Notes: generated by a model not told the origin, from the letters alone. DNA of 40,388 bases from an uncultured Lachnospiraceae bacterium (GCA_944376425.1 CALWCS010000168.1:1-40388), one strand, 5' to 3'; counted from the stretch's first letter, positions 23,802 to 32,656 are shown. Translations and numbers: made by a program.

Positions 23802-24833
23802 TTAAAAAATCTTTCTTACATCATTAAACATTACAACAATCATCAGAACCATTAAAAGTGCCATTCCAACAAGATGAATCATTCCTTCTTTTTCTTCATC
23901 TATCCTTCGCCCTCGAATTGCCTCTATAATGAGGAATACCAGCCTTCCTCCGTCAAGTGCCGGAATTGGAAGAAGATTGACGACTCCAAGGTTTGCCGTA
24001 AGCAGAATCGAAATGTTCAGCATATTAATCCAGACATAAAACCCTCCGTCTTTTGCACTCTCTTCGTATGTCTCTCCGATCACATTTACGACTCCTACCG
24101 GTCCTGAGACATCGTCCAGACTTACTTTTCCCTGAAGCATCATTCCAAGACTCTCAATCGTCGTTTCAATCCAGTATTTTACTTCATAAAGACTGTACTG
24201 CAGTGTTTCGATTGGATTCGTTTTTTCCCGGTAGCTGGAACTTCCTGTAATTCCCAGAATCATTCTCCCGTCCTCTGATTCCTTCGGAACCAGAGTTGCT
24301 TCATATTCCTGCCCGTCTCTCTCATAAACTACATGAACGGTCTCTCCTTGATGAAAACTGGTATAATTGGATACTTCTCTATAAAAATGAATCGTTTTAC
24401 CGTTCATTTTTTTTATGACATCTCCTGCCTGCATTCCTGCCTCATCGGCAGCATATCCTTCCACAACCCCTCTGATCTGTGGTTTATCATATCCGATATT
24501 TCCGATCACAAGGACAGACAAAACAAAGGCTAAAATAAAATTGAAGATTGGTCCTGCCACAATGACTGATATTCGCGCCCACACAGACTTACTTCCAAAG
24601 GCGCCTTGTTCTTTATTGTTTTCATCCTCTCCCAGCATCATACATGAACCGCCAAACGGCAACAGCTTCCAGGAATACCTCGTTCCTCCTTTGACGGTCG
24701 AAAGAATTCTAGGACCCATACCAAGAGAAAATTCTACAACTGTAATACCGTTTAATTTTGCCAGCAAAAAATGTCCAAACTCATGAATGATAATAATAAT
24801 GCTGAATATTAAAAGTGCAACCACAATCTTCAA
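23802..24833 (-). CDS. rseP: RIP metalloprotease RseP (site-2 protease)
   Basis: The 343-residue membrane zinc protease has HEFGH in the first transmembrane helix (residues ~17-21), the conserved GGSCMMLGEDE stretch, one PDZ domain (~115-190, GYAADEAGMQAGDVIKKMNG), GPVGVV, and the LDG motif NLLPIPALDGGR near the C-terminus. It performs regulated intramembrane cleavage of anti-sigma factors and leftover signal peptides. The start is TTG at 24833 with AGGTGG 5 bases upstream, overlapping the end of dxr with only one base between stop and start. Its place after dxr and cdsA is the standard bacterial gene order. Confidence 0.95.
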   Translation of the reverse strand: MKIVVALLIFSIIIIIHEFGHFLLAKLNGITVVEFSLGMGPRILSTVKGGTRYSWKLLPFGGSCMMLGEDENNKEQGAFGSKSVWARISVIVAGPIFNFILAFVLSVLVIGNIGYDKPQIRGVVEGYAADEAGMQAGDVIKKMNGKTIHFYREVSNYTSFHQGETVHVVYERDGQEYEATLVPKESEDGRMILGITGSSSYREKTNPIETLQYSLYEVKYWIETTIESLGMMLQGKVSLDDVSGPVGVVNVIGETYEESAKDGGFYVWINMLNISILLTANLGVVNLLPIPALDGGRLVFLIIEAIRGRRIDEEKEGMIHLVGMALLMVLMIVVMFNDVRKIF

Positions 24834-24834
24834 A

Positions 24835-25977
24835 TTACCACCTGCTTTCTATATAGTCATATACTTGCTGCTCTGTCTCTAAAATCTGATCCAAATCGGG
24901 ATTTTCGATCATGCAGTGGACAGCCATACATTTTGAAATAATATCATATATCTGTAAAAAAGAGATTTTTCTCTCTAAGAACTTACTGACTGCACGCTCA
25001 TTTGCTGCATTAAATACTGTAGGCATGGAACCTCCTTTTTGGGCCGCTTCGATTGCAAGCGGAAGTCCTAAAAATGTTTGCTCGTCAGGCTCCTCAAACG
25101 TAATCTGCCCCAGTTTTGCGAAATCTAGTCTTTTTCCAGACAGAAATCTGCGTTCCGGATAAAACAGCGCATACTGAATCGGCAATTTCATATCAGGAGT
25201 TCCAAGCTGTGCGATAATACCTCCATCTTCAAATTCTACCATGGAATGAATGACGCTCTGCGGCTGTACTACGACTTGAATCTGATCGAGTTCCACATCG
25301 AATAGCCATCTTGCTTCCATCACTTCCAGCCCCTTATTAACCAGTGTTGCTGAGTCAATCGTAATTTTATGTCCCATACTCCAGTTAGGATGCCTAAGTG
25401 CATCTTCTATCCCAACCGCTTCTAACTCTTTTCTCTTTTTTCCTCGAAATGGTCCTCCCGATGCAGTAAGTAAAATTTTATGAATTTTATTTTTTTTCTC
25501 TCCATTTAGTGCTTGAAAAACCGCGCTGTGTTCACTGTCTACTGGAAGAATCTTCACTTTATTTTTTTTTGCAAGCGGCATAATCAGATGTCCCGCTGTC
25601 ACAAGCGTTTCTTTATTCGCAAGGGCAATGTCCTTTCCTGCTTTTATTGCAGCAATTGTCGGCCGGATACCGATCATTCCCACAATTGCTGTTACCACAA
25701 TTTCAGCTTCAGGAATTGTCGCAGCTTCCAGCAGCCCTTCCATTCCGCTTACTACTTTTAGCTTTAAATCTTTTATATTTTCCCGAAGTTCCTTCGCTTT
25801 TTTTTCATCCCAAACAGCTGCAAGAGACGGATGAAATTTTCGAATCTGCCGTTCTAAAAGTGCAATATTGCTTCCTGCCGCAAGAGCAGCGACTTGTAAA
25901 TCTTTTTGTTCTTCTACTACTTCCAGAGTCTGTGTTCCAATTGACCCAGTGGAGCCTAAAATGGATATTGTTTTCAT
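24835..25977 (-). CDS. dxr: 1-deoxy-D-xylulose-5-phosphate reductoisomerase
   Basis: The 380-residue full-length DXR catalyses the first committed step of the non-mevalonate isoprenoid pathway (DXP to MEP with NADPH and a divalent metal). Visible motifs are the N-terminal dinucleotide-binding ILGSTGSIGTQTLEV, ANKETLVTAG, the metal/substrate site LPVDSEHSAVFQ, TASGGPFRG, HPNWSMGHKITIDSATLVNK and EVMEARWLF. It sits between cdsA (14-base gap) and rseP (1-base gap), an operon supplying isoprenoid and phospholipid precursors. Confidence 0.96.
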   Translation of the reverse strand: MKTISILGSTGSIGTQTLEVVEEQKDLQVAALAAGSNIALLERQIRKFHPSLAAVWDEKKAKELRENIKDLKLKVVSGMEGLLEAATIPEAEIVVTAIVGMIGIRPTIAAIKAGKDIALANKETLVTAGHLIMPLAKKNKVKILPVDSEHSAVFQALNGEKKNKIHKILLTASGGPFRGKKRKELEAVGIEDALRHPNWSMGHKITIDSATLVNKGLEVMEARWLFDVELDQIQVVVQPQSVIHSMVEFEDGGIIAQLGTPDMKLPIQYALFYPERRFLSGKRLDFAKLGQITFEEPDEQTFLGLPLAIEAAQKGGSMPTVFNAANERAVSKFLERKISFLQIYDIISKCMAVHCMIENPDLDQILETEQQVYDYIESRW

Positions 25978-25991
25978 TCTCTTAACTCCTT

Positions 25992-26801
25992 TTATGCCAG
26001 AACAGTTGCAAGAAAATAGATCATCGGTGCTGTAAAAATCACACTGTCAAAACGGTCTAAAATTCCGCCATGTCCTGGAATCAGTTTTCCATAGTCTTTA
26101 ATCTGATGATTTCTTTTAATCGCTGATGCCGCAAGATCTCCCACCATAGAAATCAGTGATCCGACCATACAGATTAGGGCATATCTTATCATAGGATTCC
26201 CCTCCGATGCAAGATGTCCTGACACAGCAAATGCGTAAATTGCGCCTAAAAGTCCTGCTCCTATCACACCTCCAACAGCACCTTCCACAGACTTTTTCGG
26301 ACTGAGTTTCGGTGCCATTTTATGTTTTCCAAACAGAACTCCTACACAGTAAGCACAAGTGTCGCATCCCCAGGAACAGAAAAAAATCAGCCATACCAAA
26401 AAAGCTCCGTCATCGAGCATTCTAGTCTGATAGATATAAGAAATCATTACTGCTACATAAATTACGCCAAAAAAAGTCCCCATCACCTGTTCTGAGCGAT
26501 ATTTGGGGAAGGTAAATACATAGACAGCCATCATAAGAACCAGGATGAAAACCATACTTATCATACTATATGTTTCTTTTTCAAAAATTAAAATCAGATA
26601 ATAAATAAAAACTCCTATATATCCTGTTGCGGCAAGCGTCTTATCTTTTGCAGTTTCCACGCCAATTGCCTGATACAGTTCATGCAGCCCGATCAGAGAA
26701 ATCAGCAGACATGTAATCCACAGCACAATTTGACCGCTGATGATCGTTATCAAGGCCAAAAGCACTAAAGCAATCCCACTTAACAATCTTGTTTTAAACA
26801 C
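25992..26801 (-). CDS. cdsA: Phosphatidate cytidylyltransferase
   Basis: The 269-residue polytopic membrane enzyme makes CDP-diacylglycerol from phosphatidate and CTP. The CDS signature is complete near the C-terminus: SAIKRNHQIKDYGKLIPGHG followed by GILDRFDS. I chose the GTG start at 26801 because AAAGGAGG lies 7 bases upstream. An in-frame ATG at 26822 would include that ribosome binding site in the coding region and overlap uppS. It is co-transcribed with uppS upstream and dxr downstream. Confidence 0.94.
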   Translation of the reverse strand: MFKTRLLSGIALVLLALITIISGQIVLWITCLLISLIGLHELYQAIGVETAKDKTLAATGYIGVFIYYLILIFEKETYSMISMVFILVLMMAVYVFTFPKYRSEQVMGTFFGVIYVAVMISYIYQTRMLDDGAFLVWLIFFCSWGCDTCAYCVGVLFGKHKMAPKLSPKKSVEGAVGGVIGAGLLGAIYAFAVSGHLASEGNPMIRYALICMVGSLISMVGDLAASAIKRNHQIKDYGKLIPGHGGILDRFDSVIFTAPMIYFLATVLA

Positions 26802-26814
26802 ACTGATTCCTCCT

Positions 26815-27534
26815 TTATCCACTAATGCCTTCTTCTTTCACGCCTCCAAAACGTCTCTCACGGCTATTGTATTTTTCAATTGCCTTTTGCAGCTCTTCTT
26901 TTGTAAAAGCCGGCCAAGGTACTTCGGTAAAATAAAACTCGGTATATGCCAGCTGCCAGATCAGATAATTTGACAGTCTTTGTTCACCGCTTGTACGGAT
27001 CAAAAGGTCCGGATCAGGAATGCCGTGAGTATCAAGATAACCTGCAAAGCGCTCTTCTGTGATCTCATTGCTTTCTATCTTTCCCTCCTTACAGTCTTGT
27101 GCCATTTTGCGGACTGCTCTTACAATTTCATCTCGTCCTCCATAATTAATTGCAATCTGAAAATTCAGCCCCGTATTATCCTTTGATTTCTCTTCCAGGA
27201 CACGGAGACTTTCCTGCAAATCTTCATCCAGAGCAGACGGATCTCCGATTGTACGCACTTTCATATTATTTTTCATGGCTGTTTTGACACACGTCTTTGT
27301 ATAGCTGCGGAACAGCTTCATCAGTGCTGCTACCTCATCGGCAGGTCTTTTCCAATTTTCCGTGGAAAATAAATATACTGTCAGATATTTAATTCCCATA
27401 TTATAAGCGTCTTCGCAGATAACTTCTAAATTTTTTGCTCCCTTTACATGCCCATAGTTTCTAGGCATTCCTTTACTCTTCGCCCATCTCCCATTTCCAT
27501 CTAAAATAATTGCCACATGCTGTGGTATCACCAT
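26815..27534 (-). CDS. uppS: Undecaprenyl diphosphate synthase (cis-prenyltransferase)
   Basis: The 239-residue protein starts at ATG 27534, with AAAGGAG upstream; an extension to 27594 adds only a charged tail absent in the family. Motifs: the catalytic aspartate loop ILDGNGRWAKSKGMPRNYGH, TVYLFSTENWKRP, and the C-terminal RTSGEQRLSNYLIWQLAYTE followed by FYF. It condenses eight isopentenyl units onto FPP to make the C55 lipid carrier of cell-wall synthesis. It is the first gene of the uppS-cdsA-dxr-rseP run, separated from frr by a 331-base gap full of stem-loops. Confidence 0.95.
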   Translation of the reverse strand: MVIPQHVAIILDGNGRWAKSKGMPRNYGHVKGAKNLEVICEDAYNMGIKYLTVYLFSTENWKRPADEVAALMKLFRSYTKTCVKTAMKNNMKVRTIGDPSALDEDLQESLRVLEEKSKDNTGLNFQIAINYGGRDEIVRAVRKMAQDCKEGKIESNEITEERFAGYLDTHGIPDPDLLIRTSGEQRLSNYLIWQLAYTEFYFTEVPWPAFTKEELQKAIEKYNSRERRFGGVKEEGISG

Positions 27535-27865
27535 ATATGATTCTCCTTTCCTTTCACTGCGTTTCTTCTGTTTTTTTATTTTCCTGACAGACATCGCTGT
27601 ATGTATATCCTCTTGTCATTAAAAATGACTGCATCTGGCAGCAACTATGCCAGCAGTATTCATGCCTCCATATAGATTTTCCTATACAGTAAGAATGCCT
27701 CAAACCATTCGTATCCACACAATGTTTTGAGACATTCTTTTTTGTTTCACCGAAACTTTTCTCTTCCATGAAACAAAAGCGTTCCGCAGACCGCACTGCG
27801 GCGGAAAGGAATCATATTGCGGAAGCGCTCCGCCTCAGGCGGAAAATCTTAAAATCAGGATTTTT
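27535..27865. other. Gap between frr and uppS packed with inverted repeats
   Basis: From about 27690 to 27845 nearly every base lies in a potential stem-loop. AGAATGCCTCAAAC pairs with GTTTTGAGACATTCT (27691-27737). TTTTGTTTCA pairs with TGAAACAAAA (27740-27778). TTCCGC pairs with GCGGAA (27782-27806). GCGGA pairs with TCCGC, and CCGCC pairs with GGCGG (27818-27843). The first stem is followed by a T run on the plus strand, where no gene needs it. An 80-codon minus-strand ORF here has no ribosome binding site. A repeat element or a processed/structured spacer in the operon mRNA is plausible. Confidence 0.6.
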
Positions 27866-28417
27866 TTATACAGTTAAAATTTCCTTAGATTTTTCTTCGA
27901 CTGCCTTGTCAATTTCTTTTACATATTTGTCAGTCATCTTCTGTACCTGCTCTTCCAGATCTTTAATTTCATCCTCGGAAACTTCTGTTCCTTTTAATTT
28001 TTTAAACGCTTCGTTTGCATCACGGCGAATATTACGAACTGCGACTTTCGCTCCCTCTCCTTTTTTCTTTACCTCTTTTACCAGTTCTTTTCTGCGTTCT
28101 TCTGTCAGCTCTGGAAATACAAGGCGAATCACTCTTCCGTCATCACTTGGATTAATTCCTAAATCAGATGTCATAATTGCTTTATTGATCGCCTTCACCA
28201 GGCTGGCTTCCCATGGCTGAATCTGAATCATACGGGCTTCCGGAACTGTGATATTAGCTACCTGGTTAAGCGGTGTCGGAACTCCATAGTAGTCTACTGT
28301 AATTCGATCCAGTACATGCGGATTTGCTCTTCCTGCACGGATCGTTCCAAATTCCGACATTAAGCTCTCATAAGATTTTGTCATCTTTTTGTCATATACT
28401 TTTATTCTTTCATCCAT
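27866..28417 (-). CDS. frr: Ribosome recycling factor
   Basis: The 183-residue protein matches RRF over its whole length, with the usual size: [60 protein letters not shown] and the C-terminal helix bundle [20 protein letters not shown]. With EF-G it splits post-termination ribosomes. It lies 21 bases downstream of pyrH, the common bacterial pairing. Confidence 0.97.
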   Translation of the reverse strand: MDERIKVYDKKMTKSYESLMSEFGTIRAGRANPHVLDRITVDYYGVPTPLNQVANITVPEARMIQIQPWEASLVKAINKAIMTSDLGINPSDDGRVIRLVFPELTEERRKELVKEVKKKGEGAKVAVRNIRRDANEAFKKLKGTEVSEDEIKDLEEQVQKMTDKYVKEIDKAVEEKSKEILTV

Positions 28418-28438
28418 CTCTTTTATCCTCCCTGATTC

Positions 28439-29137
28439 CTATTCTACTGTTACTGTCGTTCCTTTCAGTTTTCCATTTACTGTATCGACAATACTATTCT
28501 CTTCATTTAATCCAAATACCAGCATCGGCATTTTATTTTCCATGCATAAGATAGAGGCTGCCATATCTACAACACCTAATTTTTTGTCTATCACTTCCTG
28601 GATAGAAATTGTATCGTATTTTTTTGCCTCCGGATTCTCTTTCGGATCACTGTCATATACACCGTCGACAGATTTGGCGAGCAGAATCACATCCGCTTCA
28701 ATTTCAATGGCACGCAGTACTGTTGCCGTATCTGTGGAAAAATAAGGATGACCTGTTCCGCCTGCCAGGAAAGAGACAACTCCTTTTTGAAATCCCTCTA
28801 ATACTTTATCTTTAGAAAATAACTGTGTAAACGCTCCGCATACAAACGGGGTATACACCTGTGTCTTAAGTCCCACAGATCGGAAAATTTCGGATACATA
28901 AATACAATTCATCACTGTGGCAAGCATTCCTATCTGGTCTGCCTTTGTTCGGTCAATATTTTCACTGGAGCGTCCTCTCCAGAAATTGCCTCCTCCAATT
29001 ACAATGCTGACCTCCATCTCCTGATCTACAAGCTGTTTTACCTGATACGCTACTTTTGTGACAGTTGCTTCATCAAATCCTGTCTTTTTACTTCCGGCCA
29101 ATGCCTCTCCGCTTAATTTCAGCAATATTCTTTTCAT
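28439..29137 (-). CDS. pyrH: UMP kinase
   Basis: The 232-residue hexameric amino-acid-kinase-fold enzyme phosphorylates UMP to UDP. Motifs: RILLKLSGEALAG at the N-terminus, IVIGGGNFWRGR, ADQIGMLATVMNC, FLAGGTGHPYFSTDTATVLR and AKSVDGVYDSDPKENPEAKK. GAGGTGA precedes the start ATG. It is the first gene of the pyrH-frr operon; the -10-like TATACT about 80 bases upstream on the minus strand is a possible promoter with a poor -35. Confidence 0.97.
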   Translation of the reverse strand: MKRILLKLSGEALAGSKKTGFDEATVTKVAYQVKQLVDQEMEVSIVIGGGNFWRGRSSENIDRTKADQIGMLATVMNCIYVSEIFRSVGLKTQVYTPFVCGAFTQLFSKDKVLEGFQKGVVSFLAGGTGHPYFSTDTATVLRAIEIEADVILLAKSVDGVYDSDPKENPEAKKYDTISIQEVIDKKLGVVDMAASILCMENKMPMLVFGLNEENSIVDTVNGKLKGTTVTVE

Positions 29138-29514
29138 ATGTCACCTCAGACCTTTTTTTCTGCAACATTAGAAATCTGTCTCTCACAGTTTCTTGTGTCC
29201 AGTATACCATATCTCCTCCAAAAAGTAACTTCTTTTTTCTGCAAATCAAGCAAATTCTTTCTTATCCGACGTTTCTTCGAACCATTTTTTCTTTTTTATT
29301 ATTTACATTTTACTATATTTTTCTCCTGTCTTCTTTTATTTTTTCTTAATTGTTTTAAAAATTCTTATTTTTTCTTTCCTTTTGTCGTTTGCATTAACAG
29401 AACTGTCCGGATAGAAGATCCGTTTCTTATACCATTAAAAAAAGAGTTTTTGCAACTCTTTTCTTTTTTATCTCTCTATTTTTTTATTTTTATCATTGCT
29501 TTTTTCTTTCCATT
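29138..29514. other. AT-rich intergenic gap upstream of pyrH
   Basis: The left 100 bases are the pyrH leader, with TATACT on the minus strand near 29205. The middle is extremely T-rich low-complexity sequence in which I see nothing. The right part holds the terminator of the small membrane protein gene. No convincing gene lies on either strand despite long T-rich open frames. Confidence 0.5.
29432..29470 (-). terminator. Terminator of the 65-aa membrane protein gene
   Basis: The stem AAGAGTT / AACTCTT is flanked by A7 and a T-rich tract, 45 bases past the stop codon at 29515. It is usable on the minus strand. Confidence 0.75.
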
Positions 29515-29712
29515 TTATTCTTTATTTTCCGTATGCGCAACGCTGTATTTTTCAGAATTGTCCTGTTCATTTTTTTCTATCCAGCTTATGTATTTATCAT
29601 ATCGAAGCGTTGCAGCAGTTGCAGCATCACTCAAACAATAGCCCAGTATAATTGCTGCCGCTGCACACCATACTAAAATTGTCTTGATCTTTTCTTTTTT
29701 TGTCATTGCCAT
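29515..29712 (-). CDS. Small single-span membrane protein
   Basis: The 65-residue protein starts at ATG 29712 with AAAGGAGG 7 bases upstream; a longer in-frame ORF to 29760 runs through that site. A short basic N-terminus (TKKEKIKT) is followed by one hydrophobic segment (ILVWCAAAAIILGYCLSDAA) and an acidic, charged C-terminal tail, so a membrane span or an uncleaved signal. I know no family for it. It is divergently oriented to the two-component system and shares its 170-base promoter region, which hints at common regulation. Confidence 0.6.
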   Translation of the reverse strand: MAMTKKEKIKTILVWCAAAAIILGYCLSDAATAATLRYDKYISWIEKNEQDNSEKYSVAHTENKE

Positions 29713-29768
29713 AAGCTTTCCTCCTTTATTAGACCTCTCTAAAAACATTTTTTTTATCATACAATAAC

Positions 29769-29812
29769 AATCTGAAATTATCCTTAAAAATTCTGTTTCA
29801 GATTCTTTTCAG
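29769..29812. promoter_or_regulatory. Possible response-regulator operator
   Basis: Two TTTCAG direct repeats (29796-29801 and 29807-29812) lie 11 bases apart, the usual spacing for OmpR-family half-sites. An inverted copy, CTGAAA, lies at 29772-29777. They sit upstream of a TATAAT (about 29822-29827) that probably serves the response regulator gene. The role in autoregulation is inferred. Confidence 0.4.
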
Positions 29813-29883
29813 TATGATATATTATAATAGTATTAATTTGCCTGTTTCAAAATAAAAATGATGTCAGAAATGAGGGATTACAT

Positions 29884-30561
29884 ATGAATTTACTGATTGT
29901 TGAAGATGAAATCCGTCTTGCCGATGCACTCGGGGAGATTATGAAAGAGCAAAAATATATTACAGATATTGTATATAACGGTACAGACGGCTTATATTAT
30001 GCAAAAAATAATTGTTATGATGTGATAATTCTTGACGTTATGCTTCCTGGTATGAATGGATTTGATATTGTAAGAGAGCTTCGTGCTTCCCATATTGCAA
30101 CCCCCGTGATTCTTCTCACTGCAAAAGATGATGTTCGAGATAAAATTGCAGGTCTTGACAACGGCGCTGATGATTATATGACAAAACCTTTTGTTCCGGA
30201 AGAACTTCTTGCCAGAATCCGCGCTCTGACAAGACGTCAAGGAGACGTCATCTTAGAAGAACAAAATTTTCTGGATCTGACCCTTTCCCTTTCCACCTGC
30301 GATTTAATCTGCGGTTCCAAATCAATTCATCTTAGTTATAAAGAATTTGAAATCATGAAACTTTTAATGGCTAATCAAAAATCGGTACTCTCAAAAGATT
30401 TTCTTATTTCTAAAGTCTGGGGAAGCGACTCAAACGCGGAAGATAATAATGTGGAAGCATATATTTCTTTTCTGCGCAAAAAACTTGCTTTTTTAGGTTC
30501 TCATGTTATGATCAGCACCATCCGCAAAGTAGGTTACCGTCTGGAGGATGCTTCTCTGTGA
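29884..30561 (+). CDS. OmpR/PhoB-family response regulator
   Basis: The 225-residue protein has a receiver domain with acidic pair ED (7-8), phospho-acceptor D51 in ILDVMLPGMNGF, T79 in LLTAKDD and K101 in MTKPF. It is followed by a winged-helix DNA-binding domain from about residue 128 (LSYKEFEIMKLLM, VEAYISFLRKKL, TIRKVGYRLE). It overlaps the histidine kinase start by four bases (GTGA), so the two are translated together. The stimulus is unknown. Confidence 0.95.
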   Translation: MNLLIVEDEIRLADALGEIMKEQKYITDIVYNGTDGLYYAKNNCYDVIILDVMLPGMNGFDIVRELRASHIATPVILLTAKDDVRDKIAGLDNGADDYMTKPFVPEELLARIRALTRRQGDVILEEQNFLDLTLSLSTCDLICGSKSIHLSYKEFEIMKLLMANQKSVLSKDFLISKVWGSDSNAEDNNVEAYISFLRKKLAFLGSHVMISTIRKVGYRLEDASL

Positions 30562-31823
30562 TCAAAAAACTGCGCAAAAAATTTATTCTGATCAATATGA
30601 TTTTAATCAGTATTGTTCTGCTGATCATTTTTGGAACCTTATTATTTTTTCATGAAAAACGTCTGGAAACCAATGTTTTAGCAAGAATGGGACAGGTCCT
30701 CGACCGTCCTTTTAATTCTGCAGAACTACTAGAGATTTCTTCCGCTCAAAAACGCAATCCGACTCCTGCCGACTTTATACCGGTGTTTATTGTCCTCGCC
30801 AATCAAGATGGAAGTATCATTGATCAAAAATCGGAAAATCTTCCTCTCTCTGAAGATCTTGTCGCTTCTGCCATTCAAGAATCTCTGGCTTCTCCTGAGG
30901 ACACTGGAATTCTTTCCGATTTAAATCTTCGTTACTGCAAACGTACCAACCCTGATGGAATCTGTATCGTACTTGCCGACCGAAATTATGAAATTTCTTC
31001 TATGCGGACGATGTTTATCAACTGTATCATTGTTTTCCTTCTTGCTTTTATTGCCTTCTTTTTTATTACACTTTTTCTGGCCAGATGGGCAATGCGTCCC
31101 GTAGAAGAAGCCTGGACGCAGCAAAGCCAGTTTGTAGCGGATGCGTCCCATGAATTAAAGACTCCTCTGACTGTCATTCTTGCAAATTTAAATATTCTTC
31201 TTTCTCATCCTGAGGACACCATACGACAGCAATTTAAATGGATTGAAAATACTTACGCTGAATCAACACGCATGAAAAAACTGGTTGATCATCTTCTTTT
31301 CCTTGCAAAATCAGATGCTCAGCAGATTTCCGTCGATTTTTCATCGTTTAATTTAAGCGAGACGGCTTGGAGCTGTCTGCTTCCTTTTGAATCGATTGCA
31401 TTTGAACAATCTGTCTCTATTACAGAAGAAATCATGCCTAACTTATGGATGTATGGAAATGAAGAACAAATAAAGCAGCTGATTGTCATACTGCTTGATA
31501 ATGCCTGTAAATATACGGATAAAAATGGATCTGTCCATTTCTCTCTGACTGCGGAACAAAATAAAATTTTTTTAAAAGTGCAAAATACCGGCGAACCGAT
31601 TCCTCCTCAAGATTTGGACCATATCTTCGAACGCTTTTATCGTTCCGACAAATCCAGATCGCATCAGCAAAAAGGCGGATACGGTCTGGGTCTTGCCATT
31701 GCACAGAGTATCGTATTAAAACATCATGGTAAAATTTCTGTATCAAGTACTTTCCAAGAAGGAACTATCTTTTCTATCATACTTTCTGTCGATAAAAAAG
31801 GAGAACTCCCCTCCAGATCATAA
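30558..31823 (+). CDS. Membrane sensor histidine kinase
   Basis: The 421-residue protein starts at GTG 30558, overlapping the regulator stop. Transmembrane helix 1 is at ~10-28. An extracytoplasmic sensor region of ~120 residues follows, with no recognised fold. Transmembrane helix 2 is at ~150-172. The H-box is FVADASHELKTPLTVILANL. The catalytic domain shows the N-box LLDNACKYTDKNG, F-box FERFYRSDKSR and G-box GGYGLGLAIAQSIV. It is a HisKA/HATPase_c class I kinase, phosphorylating the upstream response regulator. The absence of a clear HAMP or PAS domain makes it a simple two-helix sensor. Confidence 0.94.
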   Translation: MIKKLRKKFILINMILISIVLLIIFGTLLFFHEKRLETNVLARMGQVLDRPFNSAELLEISSAQKRNPTPADFIPVFIVLANQDGSIIDQKSENLPLSEDLVASAIQESLASPEDTGILSDLNLRYCKRTNPDGICIVLADRNYEISSMRTMFINCIIVFLLAFIAFFFITLFLARWAMRPVEEAWTQQSQFVADASHELKTPLTVILANLNILLSHPEDTIRQQFKWIENTYAESTRMKKLVDHLLFLAKSDAQQISVDFSSFNLSETAWSCLLPFESIAFEQSVSITEEIMPNLWMYGNEEQIKQLIVILLDNACKYTDKNGSVHFSLTAEQNKIFLKVQNTGEPIPPQDLDHIFERFYRSDKSRSHQQKGGYGLGLAIAQSIVLKHHGKISVSSTFQEGTIFSIILSVDKKGELPSRS

Positions 31824-31828
31824 CGCAG

Positions 31829-31875
31829 AAATGTCCGAAAAGTCTGATATTGTTCAACTTTTCGGACATTTTATT
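31829..31875 (+). terminator. Terminator of the two-component operon
   Basis: A 13-base stem ATGTCCGAAAAGT / ACTTTTCGGACAT is followed by TTTTATT just after the kinase stop codon. It is shared with the convergent gene that ends at 31891. Confidence 0.88.
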
Positions 31876-31890
31876 ACCAGCGGCTCTTAT

Positions 31891-32436
31891 TTATTTTTTT
31901 AAGTCTTCTGCCACCATAACACCTGCTTTAAATCCCATAATCATTAATTCCAACATCTGGGCATCAAAATTGCGATATTTCAAAAAGTAATAAAAAGTAT
32001 CGAGGTAATTTAAAAATCCTTTTTTATGTTCCTCACTCAAAGCTGCTCCTTTTCCATTTCCGACCAGAAAATATGCGATTCTAGAAAAAGCAAATTTTTC
32101 ATTAATAAAAGCAAGCAAATCGTCCTGTTTTGGATTTTGCAGCGTCTGAAGAGGTTTCCTCCTCAAAAACCAAAATGTCTCATATGCGATTGCTTTCATA
32201 TCACTGATATGTTCTATTTTGTGAAATTGTTTTAATCTGGAGACATCACTATAGTAGTCTAAAACGGCATGGATCAGTATCACTTCATCAATGCGTACTT
32301 GTTGTTCTATTTCAGCATTCTTTAAAAATTCTTTGATCTCCTGATATAAAACGCGGTAGCGGTCCATGATCAGATCTTCCGTAAACTCATCGAGAACATT
32401 TCTATAATTGATATAAACATTTTCTATATTATTCAT
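31891..32436 (-). CDS. Unknown helical protein, third gene of the alarmone-synthetase operon
   Basis: The 181-residue, apparently all-helical protein has no signal peptide or membrane span, and I do not recognise it. I chose ATG 32436, which overlaps the TAA of the preceding gene (ATGAATAA) and has GGAAG about 9 bases upstream; an alternative ATG lies at 32451. Aromatic residues cluster in FLNYLDTFYYFLKYRNF. The overlap with the 75-aa gene and the 12-base gap before that make a tight three-gene operon with the RelA/SpoT-domain protein, so its job is probably linked to (p)ppGpp signalling or to toxin neutralisation (inference). Confidence 0.6.
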   Translation of the reverse strand: MNNIENVYINYRNVLDEFTEDLIMDRYRVLYQEIKEFLKNAEIEQQVRIDEVILIHAVLDYYSDVSRLKQFHKIEHISDMKAIAYETFWFLRRKPLQTLQNPKQDDLLAFINEKFAFSRIAYFLVGNGKGAALSEEHKKGFLNYLDTFYYFLKYRNFDAQMLELMIMGFKAGVMVAEDLKK

Positions 32437-32656
32437 GCATATCACTTCCATTTAATTTTAAAATTTCAAAAGAAAGTTTTGTTTTTATAAAATCACTGTA
32501 TTCTGCAAATTCTCTTTCTTCTAGTGTTCCCTGCCGTACTTGATATGTGTTGCGCATCAGATGCTGCTTAATCTTTCCGTCTCGTATTTTCTCCATCATC
32601 CTCTGTGCAGATCGTTCTGCTTCATCTGAGATTCCAAGTTTTCTCGACCCTATCAT
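32429..32656 (-). CDS. Small unknown protein, second gene of the alarmone-synthetase operon
   Basis: The 75-residue charged helical protein (ISDEAERSAQRMMEKIRDGK, then TLEEREFAEYSDFIKTKLSF) has a well-placed AGGAGG 7 bases before ATG, which argues that it is real despite its size. It lies 12 bases after the synthetase gene and overlaps the next gene by 8 bases. It has no known family. Size and position would suit a regulator, antitoxin or partner subunit of the synthetase, but nothing in the sequence proves this. Confidence 0.65.
   Translation of the reverse strand: MIGSRKLGISDEAERSAQRMMEKIRDGKIKQHLMRNTYQVRQGTLEEREFAEYSDFIKTKLSFEILKLNGSDMHE

Noticed and set aside
27691..27746. Rho-independent terminator of a plus-strand gene
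   Set aside because: The hairpin has a T tail on the plus strand, but no plus-strand gene precedes it within 2 kb, so it is reported only as part of the stem-loop cluster.
27554..27796. 80-codon Cys/His-rich minus-strand ORF between frr and uppS
   Set aside because: Neither possible ATG has a Shine-Dalgarno sequence, and the frame runs through overlapping stem-loops; its Cys/His content is more simply explained by the repeats.
29138..29640. Plus-strand 167-codon Phe-rich frame upstream of the response regulator
   Set aside because: It is low-complexity T-rich intergenic DNA, overlaps a terminator and a real minus-strand gene, and has no ribosome binding site.
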